From assembly GCA_964418125.1 (NCBI GenBank), contig CAYQKY010000010.1, forward strand, positions 1 to 64,000: a DNA stretch of 64,000 bases, given 5' to 3'. The position numbers and the translations under genes were made by a program. This document shows positions 34,655 to 42,977 of the stretch, piece after piece. Every line of letters starts with the position of its first letter. The stretch's first letter is position 1. The DNA comes from JACJXW01 sp964418125. GTDB lineage: Bacteria > Bacteroidota > Bacteroidia > Chitinophagales > Saprospiraceae. The notes under the pieces were generated by a model. It saw only the letters and a program-made list of their open reading frames with translations, did no database searches and was not told the origin of the DNA.

Positions 34655-35350
34655 TTACACCTTCAACCGAAACCGCACATACTTGATCTTCTTCCCTTCC
34701 TCCAGATGCATCTTTTCATAATACGTCTTCAGCTGCAGCTCGGGCATGGGCAGTGGTTTGGTATAGATGTCATCATCCTGGTAGAGGATCTCGGCTCCGG
34801 GATATTCCGCCAGAACCTCCAGAGTGAACTCGTAGAGCTGCGGCTCGTCGGTCTTGAGGTGGATGAGGCCGCCGGGTTGGAGCACCTTTTTGTATTCGTT
34901 CAGAAAACGGGGAGCGGTCAGGCGCCGGTTGGCCTTGCTTTTGCGGAGAAAAGGGTCGGGGAATGTGATCCATATCTCGCTGGCCTCGCCCGGCGCCAGG
35001 AAGGTGGCGATCTGTTCTATGCGGATGCGGAGGAAAGCGGCGTTGTTCAGGTTTTCTTCGAGGGCGATGCGGGCCCCTTTCCAGATGCGGGCGCCTTTCA
35101 CATCCACACCGATGAAGTTGCGGTGGGGGTTCTGCCGGGCCAGCCCCAGAGTGTATTCCCCCCGGCCGCAGGCCAGCTCCAGCGTGATGGGTTTGTCATT
35201 GCCAAAATGTTTGGCGCCCCACTCCCCCTTCAGGCTTACCGGCTCGCCGTTGAGGCCGTAGAGATGCGGCTCCAACGGGTTGAAGTTCTCGTAGACGTTG
35301 GGGAAAGTTAGAAGTTCGGCAAATTTCTGCAGTTTGTTTCTCTTGCTCAT
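34655..35350 (-). CDS. trmB: tRNA (guanine-N7)-methyltransferase
   Basis: TrmB methylates G46 of tRNA using S-adenosylmethionine. From ATG 35350 the product has 231 residues; an upstream TTG would add four. Family motifs are LELACGRGEYTLGLA (SAM-binding loop), FIGVDVKGARIWKGA, and ITFPDPFLRKSKANRRLTAP, which contains the characteristic FPDP...KxxxxRR block, then GGLIHLKTDEPQLYE. Length and order match the family. It ends close to a convergent terminator hairpin. Confidence 0.96.
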   Translation of the reverse strand: MSKRNKLQKFAELLTFPNVYENFNPLEPHLYGLNGEPVSLKGEWGAKHFGNDKPITLELACGRGEYTLGLARQNPHRNFIGVDVKGARIWKGARIALEENLNNAAFLRIRIEQIATFLAPGEASEIWITFPDPFLRKSKANRRLTAPRFLNEYKKVLQPGGLIHLKTDEPQLYEFTLEVLAEYPGAEILYQDDDIYTKPLPMPELQLKTYYEKMHLEEGKKIKYVRFRLKV

Positions 35351-35417
35351 AATGGGGGGCAAATATAAGGGTTTTGTGTTTGAATTTTGGGAAAGCTTGT
35401 TGTAAGGCGCCTTGCTA

Positions 35418-35538
35418 TCGGGGAAAGGGTATTGGTTATTGCCGGCTGGCAGGCGTGGGGCTGGCTATTGTTTATTAACGCTACCATGGCACGGTGGAGC
35501 CCGATAACCAGCCCCGCCAGATCCCCGAAATAACCAAT
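35418..35538. repeat. inverted-repeat element between trmB and a hydrolase gene
   Basis: TCGGGGA (35418-35424) pairs with TCCCCGA (35522-35528). ATTGGTTATT (35431-35440) pairs with AATAACCAAT (35529-35538). GGGGCTGG (35457-35464) pairs with CCAGCCCC near 35508-35515. The two outer stems cannot form in simple nested order, so alternative folds are possible. It fills most of the 214-nt gap. The ATTGGTTATT arm resembles that at 19917-20007. Confidence 0.5.
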
Positions 35539-35564
35539 CAACTAATAACCGGCCCCCGCCCCGC

Positions 35565-36380
35565 TTATTCAAACCGCCCAAGCACCCGTTCCAGCTCATA
35601 ATGGTACTTGGGGAAAGTGTCCAGGTTGCGGTGCCCGGCGCCGTCGATGGTGATGAAGGCCTCCGGGCTGTTAAGAAAAGGGCGAAGGCGCTGAGAAAGC
35701 CGGTATTCTACGATCCGGTCGCGGGTGCCGGCAAAGATAAAGGCGGGGCAGTTGGCCTCCGGCAGGTAGCGGTCATTGGGAAACTGAAGGCGGAAGAGGG
35801 CGTCCGGGACAGGCAGGCGGGAAATGGCGCGGATGACGTTGGGCATGTTGTCAAAGGGCGTCTCCAGGATGACCAACCGCGGGCGGCGGCACATGGCCAG
35901 CCGGGAGGCTACCGCTGAGCCCAGAGAACGCCCGTAGACGACGATGTCCTCTTCCGGGTAACGCTTCAGCAGCCATTGGTAGGCCGCTTCGCCGTCGGCA
36001 TATAATCCTTGCTCCGATGGCCGGCCGCTACTCTTGCCGTAACCCCGGTAGTCGATGGCAAAAAAGTCGTACCCCAGGCGGGTGAAAGCGCCCTGATGCT
36101 GTGCCCAGCGTTGCAGGTTGCCCTGGTTGCCATGGAGATAGAGGATGGCCCCTTTGCTTTTCTGTTCGAGGGGCGCCCTGAATAGCAGGGCATTCAGCAG
36201 CGCGCCATCCTCCGTTTCCACCCAGATTTCCCGCCACCCTTTGGCATTGAAAAAGAAGCGGTAAGCCTGCGGCAGGCGAAAGGGTTGAAAAACCAGGCGT
36301 TCCTGCAGCAAAAACACCAGTAGCAGCAATAACCCGTAAAGTAAAGCCCCGCCTGTAAGGAAATAGATGATGTTGGCCAT
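35565..36380 (-). CDS. membrane-anchored alpha/beta hydrolase
   Basis: The 271-residue protein begins with a hydrophobic anchor (IIYFLTGGALLYGLLLLLVF) and then an alpha/beta hydrolase fold: ILYLHGNQGNLQRWA (oxyanion HG), FAIDYRGYGKSSG, the nucleophile Ser in YGRSLGSAVASRL, an Asp in FAGTRDRIVEYRLS and the His in DGAGHRNLDTF. It resembles the BEM46/YfhR-like group of serine hydrolases, whose substrates are mostly unknown. The TM anchor and absence of a cleavable signal suggest an inner-membrane protein. It is divergent from 36610. Confidence 0.9.
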   Translation of the reverse strand: MANIIYFLTGGALLYGLLLLLVFLLQERLVFQPFRLPQAYRFFFNAKGWREIWVETEDGALLNALLFRAPLEQKSKGAILYLHGNQGNLQRWAQHQGAFTRLGYDFFAIDYRGYGKSSGRPSEQGLYADGEAAYQWLLKRYPEEDIVVYGRSLGSAVASRLAMCRRPRLVILETPFDNMPNVIRAISRLPVPDALFRLQFPNDRYLPEANCPAFIFAGTRDRIVEYRLSQRLRPFLNSPEAFITIDGAGHRNLDTFPKYHYELERVLGRFE

Positions 36381-36609
36381 TGGTTCAGTTCGATCGCTCT
36401 GGAGAGTTTATTTTCGGTGTTCAGGATTCAGGGTTTTGGATTGCCAATTTAGCAAGCTGCCGGCATTGCCACTGCCTGGAGGGTAAAATAATTGTGCCGG
36501 TAATTCGTAATAAGACAAACGTCCACTCGAACATAATTGGAGAATTAGTTATTTTTATTGTACACGAGATGTGAGATGCGCCCCCTTCAAGTTGAAAATC
36601 AAAAGAGCT

Positions 36610-38034
36610 ATGAAATTCTTCCATATACTGTTCCTCCTCCAGGCCCCTCTTTTTCTCTTTGCTCAGAAAATAACGGTTTCGGAGCCGATTGTACTCCGCA
36701 GTGATATTGCCTATGAACTCATCGGAGACCTCGGGGGCAACACCCTCGTTTTCCGGGACAAGGGGACGTCGTTTGAAGTGGTGGCTTTCAATCAGCAGCT
36801 GAAGGAATCCTGGTCAAAAGATATTGAACTTGATAACCGCCAGCCCAAGATCATTGGCCTGGTGGCAGGCAAGGCCCATTTCACCATCGTTTATCAGTTT
36901 CGGGAAAAATCCCATACCATCATCAAGGCCCACAAATACGGCCCGGGCGCCAACCTGCTCGATTCGGTGAGCCTTGCCGACCTCGGGTACATGTTCTACA
37001 ACCCCGGCTTTGAGTTCGTCCGCTCGGATGACCGCAGTAAAGGCCTGGTTTATTTCCTCGAAAAACAGGAGCTGGTCAAGGCCTATTCCATCGACCTGGA
37101 AAACCTCCACCTCAAATGGCAGGCCGTATTTCAGCCGGATGATTTTAGCTATTTCCAGAATTTCCGGGAGATCATGGTCGATAACTACGGCAATATGACC
37201 CTCATCATGGAGAAAAACAACTTTCGCTCCAAACGCGAAGGCCACCATTTTGAGATCAACACTTACTATGGCGCCTCCGCCAAGCTGGTGAAATATACCG
37301 TCCCGATGCCCGATAAGCTGACCTACGACGCCTATTTCACCTACGACCACCTCAACGACAGGCTGATCGCCGCCGGCCTGTATTCGGATAAGAACCTGGG
37401 GCGTGCCGACGGCTACTTTTTCCTCACCATCCCGCCGCAGAACCACGAACAGTACCAACTCACTCTGCAGGAGTTCGACGAAGAATTTATAAGTACCTTG
37501 GTGGGTAAGGATGGCGACAAAGCCAAAGGCCTGGCAGAGGCGAGCATTCAGGAGGCTGTCCTGCGCCTCGACGGCGGCATCCTGCTCATCGGCGAACGCA
37601 ACCGCACCTACGAACGGCGGGCTGCCGGCGTAAACCGCACTTTCTACGACGTCAGCGGCCGCTTCGCCGTGGATTACTACTACGACGAGGTGTTCGTCAT
37701 TTCCATCCACCCCAACGGCGAAACCCACTGGAAGACGGTGCTCCATAAAAAACAATATTCCCAGGACGATGATGGAATGTACTCCTCTTATTTCCTTTTC
37801 AAGACCCCCAGCAACCTGCGCTTCCTCTTCAACGACGAGATCAAATACGAAAATACGGTCAGCGAGTACGTCCTCAAGGGCAATGGCGTGGCCGAACGCA
37901 ACAGCCTCCTGAGCACCGAGAACCTCAAGCTGCGCCTCCGCTTCCGCGACGCCGTGCAGGTCAACGCCGGCGAGCTGATCATCCCGAGCGAGCGGCGGAA
38001 CAGGCTGAAATTGGTGCGGTTGGAGTATTATTAG
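36610..38034 (+). CDS. exported protein of unknown function
   Basis: From ATG 36610 the product has 474 residues with a signal peptide (MKFFHILFLLQAPLFLFAQ). I recognise no named domain. The sequence alternates beta-strand-like segments with recurrent patterns such as ELIGDLGGNTLVFRDKG, YFLEKQELVKAYSIDLENL and FTYDHLNDRLIAAGLYSD, which would suit a beta-propeller-like secreted or periplasmic protein. No T9SS C-terminal domain is visible, so it may stay in the periplasm. Its start follows 13 rejected upstream codons. It stands alone, divergent from the hydrolase, and is followed by a palindrome-rich gap. Confidence 0.75.
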   Translation: MKFFHILFLLQAPLFLFAQKITVSEPIVLRSDIAYELIGDLGGNTLVFRDKGTSFEVVAFNQQLKESWSKDIELDNRQPKIIGLVAGKAHFTIVYQFREKSHTIIKAHKYGPGANLLDSVSLADLGYMFYNPGFEFVRSDDRSKGLVYFLEKQELVKAYSIDLENLHLKWQAVFQPDDFSYFQNFREIMVDNYGNMTLIMEKNNFRSKREGHHFEINTYYGASAKLVKYTVPMPDKLTYDAYFTYDHLNDRLIAAGLYSDKNLGRADGYFFLTIPPQNHEQYQLTLQEFDEEFISTLVGKDGDKAKGLAEASIQEAVLRLDGGILLIGERNRTYERRAAGVNRTFYDVSGRFAVDYYYDEVFVISIHPNGETHWKTVLHKKQYSQDDDGMYSSYFLFKTPSNLRFLFNDEIKYENTVSEYVLKGNGVAERNSLLSTENLKLRLRFRDAVQVNAGELIIPSERRNRLKLVRLEYY

Positions 38035-38443
38035 GGGGTAAACGTGCTGGCGTGTAATACTACTTTGTTACTTTAAAAAGCCGCGCCTGCCTGCTCGCCA
38101 GGCAAGACGACTGTCGGCCTGGCAGGCAGGTAGCGGCGATAGCCCCTAGCCCGGAGCGTAAGCTCCATGTTTGGGCCCCAAAGTACAGATAAGCTCCGTA
38201 GGAGCGATTAAGAACTCCATTATTGCGGTTGTGCCGCTCCTACGGAGCTAAATGCCCCCAATTCTTTACCATGGGCTAACGCCCCTGGCGAAGATCTTTC
38301 GCCGCTGTGCGGCTAAAATTTAAGAAAGTAGTAGAAAGTACCCGGACTGAAATAGGGGAATATATGGAAATACGTCTAAATGCCTTGGATACTACCGCCC
38401 GCCTTGGGTTTAAAAGAGAAATTTGCATCTTGTAATAAAAAGC
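38035..38443. repeat. palindrome cluster with a perfect 15-bp AGCTCCGTAGGAGCG inverted repeat
   Basis: AGCTCCGTAGGAGCG (38192-38206) is repeated exactly in inverse at 38235-38249, with a 28-nt loop. Nearby are CCTGCCTG/CAGGCAGG arms (about 38088-38130), a related AGCCCGGAGCGTAAGCTCC hairpin near 38148-38167, and GGCGAA-gatct-TTCGCC near 38287-38303. No gene is visible in the 409 nt before the cyclodeaminase-like gene. From memory, GCTCCGTAGGAGC palindromes recur between genes in other Bacteroidota and Planctomycetes. I could not check this. Confidence 0.65.
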
Positions 38444-39400
38444 ATGCAATTCCTCACCCCCTCCGAGCTGGAATCCCTGCTGCCCTTTTCTGTAATGATC
38501 GACGAACTCGAACGTGCCTTTGCCGGCCGGCACCACACCCCGCTGCGCCACCACCACGATTACATTATACCTGGTGAAGAAGAGCAGGGCGCCCTCCTTC
38601 TCATGCCCTCCTGGGATGAAGGGGCGTTTTTCGGCGTCAAGCTCGTGGCGGTAAGCCCTCACAACCGCCGGCAGGGGCTGCCCACCATACAGGGCATTTA
38701 TACCCTCTTTGAGACAAAAACCGGCACGCCTATCCTGCAAATGGACGCCAAAGCCCTGACCAACCTGCGCACGGCGGCCGCTTCCGCCCTGGCCTCCCGC
38801 TTCCTCTCCCGTCCGGAGAGCCAAACCCTGCTCATGGTGGGGACCGGAGCCCTGGCGCCTTATCTCATCCGGGCTCACGCCAGCGTGCGGCCGATCACGA
38901 AAGTACTGATCTGGGGAAGAAGCCCCGAAAAAGCGGAAACACTGGCCAAGAGACTGGAAAAAACGCCGTTATCTCTTCACCCCGTACGCGATCTCTCAGC
39001 GGTTGTTCCCGACGCCGATATCATCAGCTGCGCCACATCCAGCCCGGAGCCTCTGATCCTGGGCAGATGGCTGCAGCCCGGCCAGCACCTGGGCCTGGTG
39101 GGCTCGTTCAAACCCACCATGCGGGAGGCCGACGACGAGGCCATTCGCCGCGCCACCGTCTACGTAGATACCATGGAAGGAGCAATCAAAGAAACGGGAG
39201 ACATTGCAGAACCCATTCGAAACGGAACGCTCCTCCCGGAAGACATCCCCGGGGATCTTTTTCGCCTGTGCCGGCAAGAGGCCCCCGGCCGCCGACACCC
39301 GAATGAGATCACACTGTTCAAATCCGTAGGCCATGCCCTGGAGGACCTGGCCGCCGCCAGGCTGGCCTGGCAGATATGGAATGATGGAATGATGGAATGA
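38444..39400 (+). CDS. ornithine cyclodeaminase / mu-crystallin family protein
   Basis: From ATG 38444 the product has 318 residues; an upstream TTG adds seven. The family acts as NAD(P)-dependent cyclodeaminases or imine reductases (ornithine to proline, ketimine or alanine). Visible blocks are GVKLVAVSPHNRRQGLPTIQ, MDAKALTNLRTAAASALAS, the Rossmann motif LLMVGTGALAPYLIRAH (GTGALA), and GLVGSFKPTMREADDE. The Arg and Lys of the substrate site appear to be in place, but the exact reaction cannot be told. The last residues (NDGMME) are coded by an octamer repeat that runs past the stop. It is convergent with the endonuclease gene. Confidence 0.88.
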   Translation: MQFLTPSELESLLPFSVMIDELERAFAGRHHTPLRHHHDYIIPGEEEQGALLLMPSWDEGAFFGVKLVAVSPHNRRQGLPTIQGIYTLFETKTGTPILQMDAKALTNLRTAAASALASRFLSRPESQTLLMVGTGALAPYLIRAHASVRPITKVLIWGRSPEKAETLAKRLEKTPLSLHPVRDLSAVVPDADIISCATSSPEPLILGRWLQPGQHLGLVGSFKPTMREADDEAIRRATVYVDTMEGAIKETGDIAEPIRNGTLLPEDIPGDLFRLCRQEAPGRRHPNEITLFKSVGHALEDLAAARLAWQIWNDGMME

Positions 39401-39431
39401 TGGAATGATGGAATGATGGAATGATGGAATG
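39376..39431. repeat. seven tandem copies of the octamer ATGGAATG
   Basis: The perfect 8-bp repeat covers 56 bp and includes the final codons and TGA of the cyclodeaminase-like gene (stop 39398-39400). Because the unit is not a multiple of three, each gain or loss upstream of the stop would change the C-terminal frame. In any frame, though, the repeat soon supplies a stop. Confidence 0.9.
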
Positions 39432-39464
39432 AATATGGCGGCGCCTAATCGTTCCTTCGTTCCT

Positions 39465-40265
39465 TCATTCCTTTCCACTACAATAAAGGCGCCCAGCCAG
39501 AGAGGGGTCAATTACAAAGGGATTCGGCCGGTTGCTCTGATAGCGGGCGATGCGCCGGCTGCGCCGGTATTCCTTCTCATCGACGGGATCCTGTTGGTGC
39601 CAGCGGCAGAGGGTTGCCCGCTGCTTGATGAAAAACATGGGGTCGGCAGCCATGGCTTCCTCCCGGTACATGGTGAAAAAGTAGAACATGGCGCGGGCGG
39701 CATCACCCTTGAAATCCTCCCGGGGCTCGAACAGGCCTGCCTTCACTTCGCTGTAGGTATCGATCACTGCATCGGGGGGGATGGAGGTTTGCGTATCGGA
39801 TTGGCCGAACCACCGTTCCGCTTGACGATCGTCCACTTCCCCCAGGAGATAGTTGCTGCGGCTCTGATTAACCTCTACCCGGGTGGGAAAGAGGTGGTGC
39901 ATGTCGCTGCCTGCATTGCCGTCGCGGGCGCCCTTGCTGCGGGGCCACAGGTGTTCGCAGTTGATGCCGTCGGGGCTGCCGTCCTGGTAGAGGTACTGGG
40001 AGGGGTCCTGCTCGGGGGCGAGGTACAGGCTGTAACCGGTATAGGCGCAGTAAACGCTATCGCGGTGGTTGTCGACCTCGCTGTACAGAATGTCCTTGGC
40101 CTGAGCATAGCTCAGTACATTCCTGGGTTTATAGTTGTTGCGAAGAGCGCCGGCAAGCCGTTCCCCCCGAAGCATGGGGAATAGGGTTTCATGAGGTTGC
40201 GCATGAGCGAAACCCGCAAGTAGTATCAAACCAAATGCGGGTAAAATAGTCCTGAAGCAGAGCAT
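39465..40265 (-). CDS. secreted endonuclease I-family nuclease
   Basis: The 266-residue protein has a signal peptide (MLCFRTILPAFGLILLAGFA) and the endonuclease I (EndA/NucM-like) core: YTGYSLYLAPEQDPSQYLYQ, NCEHLWPRSKGARDGN, DMHHLFPTRVEVNQSRSN and the following helix. The His of CEHLWP and the Asn of VNQSRSN are the expected catalytic and metal-binding residues. Secreted enzymes of this type digest extracellular DNA or RNA for nutrients. No T9SS tail is visible, so it is periplasmic or exported another way. It is convergent with the cyclodeaminase gene and divergent from the DUF1990 gene. Confidence 0.92.
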   Translation of the reverse strand: MLCFRTILPAFGLILLAGFAHAQPHETLFPMLRGERLAGALRNNYKPRNVLSYAQAKDILYSEVDNHRDSVYCAYTGYSLYLAPEQDPSQYLYQDGSPDGINCEHLWPRSKGARDGNAGSDMHHLFPTRVEVNQSRSNYLLGEVDDRQAERWFGQSDTQTSIPPDAVIDTYSEVKAGLFEPREDFKGDAARAMFYFFTMYREEAMAADPMFFIKQRATLCRWHQQDPVDEKEYRRSRRIARYQSNRPNPFVIDPSLAGRLYCSGKE

Positions 40266-40389
40266 CGTTTTGTGATTTTGAGGCTTTTCCGGCTGGGACG
40301 ATGGTAGGATTACAGAAAATCAGAAGAAAGGTTTAAATATAATTAATTTTTTATTTTCAATATTTTCAAGATAAAATGAAAATCAAGCG

Positions 40390-40397
40390 TAGTTTTG
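40390..40397 (+). promoter_or_regulatory. -7 box (TAGTTTTG) of the DUF1990/YndJ operon
   Basis: This is an exact TAnnTTTG match 24 nt before the ATG at 40422, preceded by an AT-rich stretch. No clean TTG at -33. Confidence 0.5.
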
Positions 40398-40421
40398 CAC
40401 TGTACCATTATCATAACAAAG

Positions 40422-41006
40422 ATGGCCTTCAGCCGTAAAATACCTGGCCCTGCCTTTCTGAGCCAGTACAAGGAAGCAAAGCAAAAAATGCCATTCTCCT
40501 ATGAACCGGAGCACATCGGCGCCACCACCCGCCCCGGATCGCCCCCCGGCTACGACCATGACCTCAACGAGGTGAAGCTGGGCCGGGGAACAGCCTGTTT
40601 TGAGGCGGCCCGTGCAGCTATGGCGGACTGGGCCATGTTCCCATCCGGATGGACGCGCATCTTTCCCCGGCCGGCGCCCATAGAAGAAGGCGAGGTTGTC
40701 CTCGTCCTTTTCCGCCTCTTCGGCCTGTGGTGGATCAATTCCTGCCGCATAGTTTATACTTTTGAGGAAAACCACCGTTTCGGATTTGCCTACGGAACCC
40801 TTCCCGGCCATGTGGAGAAAGGCGAGGAGTGTTTCCGGGTGGAAATGGAGGAGGACGGCACGGTATGGTACCGCATCCGGGCCTTTTCCCGCCCGGCGGT
40901 TTGGTTGACGAAGATTGGCTATCCCTTTGCCCGCCGTTATCAGCGGCGCTTTGTGCGGGATTCTTTCGCCGCCATGCAGGAATTTGTACAAAACCAGGGA
41001 TTATGA
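40422..41006 (+). CDS. DUF1990 family protein
   Basis: From ATG 40422 the product has 194 residues (the TTG at 40395 is rejected because it overlaps the promoter box). It fits the DUF1990 pattern: PFSYEPEHIGAT, YDHDLNEVKLGRGTACFEAA, PRPAPIEEGEVVLVLFRLFG, CRIVYTFEENHRFGFAYGTL and FRVEMEEDGTVWYRIRAFS. The function of the family is unknown. The next gene, overlapping by ATGA, encodes a YndJ-like membrane protein. In Bacillus YndJ these two parts are, as I recall, one protein, so they probably work together. Confidence 0.85.
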   Translation: MAFSRKIPGPAFLSQYKEAKQKMPFSYEPEHIGATTRPGSPPGYDHDLNEVKLGRGTACFEAARAAMADWAMFPSGWTRIFPRPAPIEEGEVVLVLFRLFGLWWINSCRIVYTFEENHRFGFAYGTLPGHVEKGEECFRVEMEEDGTVWYRIRAFSRPAVWLTKIGYPFARRYQRRFVRDSFAAMQEFVQNQGL

Positions 41007-41932
41007 GTGCAACAGAAAGCAAAGGCTTACAAATGACGATCACTTTCGGCATCCTGGCGCTGGGTGGTGTCATTGGTTGGTTATGGCCGGTTTCCCTAAA
41101 GTCTTTGGACTGGGTGCGGATCATCCTGATCTCCGTACCTTTGTTGTGGGCGCCTCTGGCCGTGGCGGCTACCGGGGTACTGGTTCCCATCCCTTCACGG
41201 CAGCTACGTTTTTTCTTTCCGGCGGCCATTCTGTTCGCTTTTGCATTCCTGCTGCCGCCGACGCGGGCGGCGGCCTTTTGCACGCTGTCCTGGCTGCTGC
41301 TGTCCCTCTGGTTGGCCTATCGGGCGGCTATGAAATTATTGGCCTCAGAGCCATTTCGCCTTCCCTTACTTTGCGCCGCTGCCGCCTACTTCTACCTGAT
41401 TGTGGGCGCCGCCTGGGTTGTTGCCGACAGGCTGGGCGTTCAGCCCTTCGGCTTTGACCCGGTGACCGGTTTGCTGACGGCCGTGCATTTTCACTACGCC
41501 GGTTTTCTGTTCCTGCTGGCCGCAGGGCTGGCATTGCGGAGCTGGAATTCCCCCCTTGCCCCGGTAGTGGGCTGGCTGGCTGTATTGGGGCCCCTGCTGG
41601 TGGCTACCGGCATTCTCATCACGCATTATGACGGTCCGCAAGTGATAGAGCTTCTGGCTGCCACTGTTATGGCGCTGGGCGGGGCGGGTGTGGCCGTTCG
41701 GCACGTTCAGCTGGGCATTAGTCCTTCAAAAGGAATAGGAGGAAAGTTGTATTGGCTGCTGGGCGGAATGTTGCTACTGGCAGGCATGGCGCTGGCGTTG
41801 TTGTACGGCTGGCGATCGGTTTATCCTATACCCTTGCTCACCATTCCCTGGATGTACGCGGTGCACGGGAGTGTGAATGCGGCGGCGGCGGCATTGCTGG
41901 TGGTGGGGTGGTTGGGAAACAGGGCGGGGTAG
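41003..41932 (+). CDS. YndJ-like integral membrane protein
   Basis: The start ATG (41003) overlaps the previous stop as ATGA, giving 309 residues; longer upstream starts read into the DUF1990 gene. The protein has about 9-10 hydrophobic helices with few charged loops, including TFGILALGGVIGWLWPVS, AAAYFYLIVGAAWVVADRLG and HFHYAGFLFLLAAGLALRSW. The FDPVTGLLTAVHFHYAGF segment resembles the YndJ family core, whose conserved His pair may be functional. Role unknown. The coupling to DUF1990 is the best clue. Confidence 0.78.
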   Translation: MSATESKGLQMTITFGILALGGVIGWLWPVSLKSLDWVRIILISVPLLWAPLAVAATGVLVPIPSRQLRFFFPAAILFAFAFLLPPTRAAAFCTLSWLLLSLWLAYRAAMKLLASEPFRLPLLCAAAAYFYLIVGAAWVVADRLGVQPFGFDPVTGLLTAVHFHYAGFLFLLAAGLALRSWNSPLAPVVGWLAVLGPLLVATGILITHYDGPQVIELLAATVMALGGAGVAVRHVQLGISPSKGIGGKLYWLLGGMLLLAGMALALLYGWRSVYPIPLLTIPWMYAVHGSVNAAAAALLVVGWLGNRAG

Positions 41933-41969
41933 TTGCCGGTTATCGGCGAGAACACCAACAACCGGCAAC
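41932..41969. terminator. hairpin between convergent genes
   Basis: GTTGCCGGTT (41932-41941) and AACCGGCAAC (41960-41969) are perfect 10-bp arms with an 18-nt loop, filling the 44-nt gap between the stops of the YndJ-like gene and the lipoprotein gene. A bidirectional terminator is likely. T-runs are weak. Confidence 0.6.
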
Positions 41970-41976
41970 CGGAAAC

Positions 41977-42825
41977 TTATTCAACTCTCACGAAGTACTC
42001 CTCCAACTCAAAAGGCCCGTCCGTAAACTCCAGGATGCCCTTCTGGCTGAAGTTGTCCCCGGTGTACTCATACTCATAGGGGATCATCTTATCGATGAGC
42101 TCGATGCTCCGGGTTGTGGCCTTGACCGTTTCCACGTATTTGCCGTCCTTCATCTCGTAGGTGCCGAAGACCATGCCGTCCATCTTGCCGTTATTCTTAT
42201 TGTACACAACTACATAAAAGTGGGTAGGGGTAATGAGCTTGTGCACCATTAAACTATCGGCGGGAGGAACCGCCTCTTCCTGGTCGCCGTATAGCGATCT
42301 GGTCATTTTCCAGAGCCCTACCGGCGCTTTTTCGGCAACCTCCGCCTCAATGGTGGGCCCCACTCTGACGTAATCTTCGGCCAGGTCGAAATCCGGCTCG
42401 CCCTCTATATTTGACTCCATGACGCCCCGCTGTTTGAAGGTCTCGCCATTATCGCCCGTCATATAGTCGAACGTATAGGAAACGCCCACGTTAGGCGAAT
42501 CCCAGGTAGCATAGGCAATGGTTTCGGTAAAGGTGCTGTCGTTGATGGTATAGGCGCCGCCGCCGGCCTGCACTACAGTGTCCGCCACATCGTCATACCC
42601 CACGAAATAGAAATGATCATCAGTGTAGAACTTATATTGGACGACTGCCGGTTCTACCTGTTCGGTGGCGTCAGCGGGTTTCCAGAGGGTCATCTTCCAG
42701 GCGCCCTTCAGAGGGTTGACAAAAGCTTCCTCCTGCTCTTCGGTGGTGTCGGCAGGGGCATTCTGTTTGCAGGTGAAGAATGAGACAGACAGGAGAATGG
42801 CAAGCAACAATGTTGGCTTTCTCAT
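41977..42825 (-). CDS. putative lipoprotein with two tandem lipocalin-like repeats
   Basis: From ATG 42825 the product has 282 residues with a signal peptide ending in a Cys (LLSVSFFTCKQ), a non-ideal lipobox. The mature protein contains two homologous halves. The first (about 45-145) runs from LKGAWKMTLWKPAD through HFYFVGYDD to YTINDSTFTETIAY. The second (about 170-275) runs from PVGLWKMTRSLYGD through HFYVVVYNKNNGK to YEMKDGKYVETVKA. Both have the GxWKMT start of small lipocalin-like barrels. Ligand unknown. The ATG at 42867 would bury the signal peptide and is rejected. Confidence 0.75.
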   Translation of the reverse strand: MRKPTLLLAILLSVSFFTCKQNAPADTTEEQEEAFVNPLKGAWKMTLWKPADATEQVEPAVVQYKFYTDDHFYFVGYDDVADTVVQAGGGAYTINDSTFTETIAYATWDSPNVGVSYTFDYMTGDNGETFKQRGVMESNIEGEPDFDLAEDYVRVGPTIEAEVAEKAPVGLWKMTRSLYGDQEEAVPPADSLMVHKLITPTHFYVVVYNKNNGKMDGMVFGTYEMKDGKYVETVKATTRSIELIDKMIPYEYEYTGDNFSQKGILEFTDGPFELEEYFVRVE

Positions 42826-42977
42826 AACGAATGGGTTTAAGGTGAAAAATGGGTTTTCCGGGCCCAACTGAGCGGACTACCAGGAGGCAGCCGTCTCAGT
42901 TGCGTCCGGAATGCATGATAAAAATAGGAAATCGCTTTTGAAAACGATATATCATTACGGATAAATCTACCCTGAGG

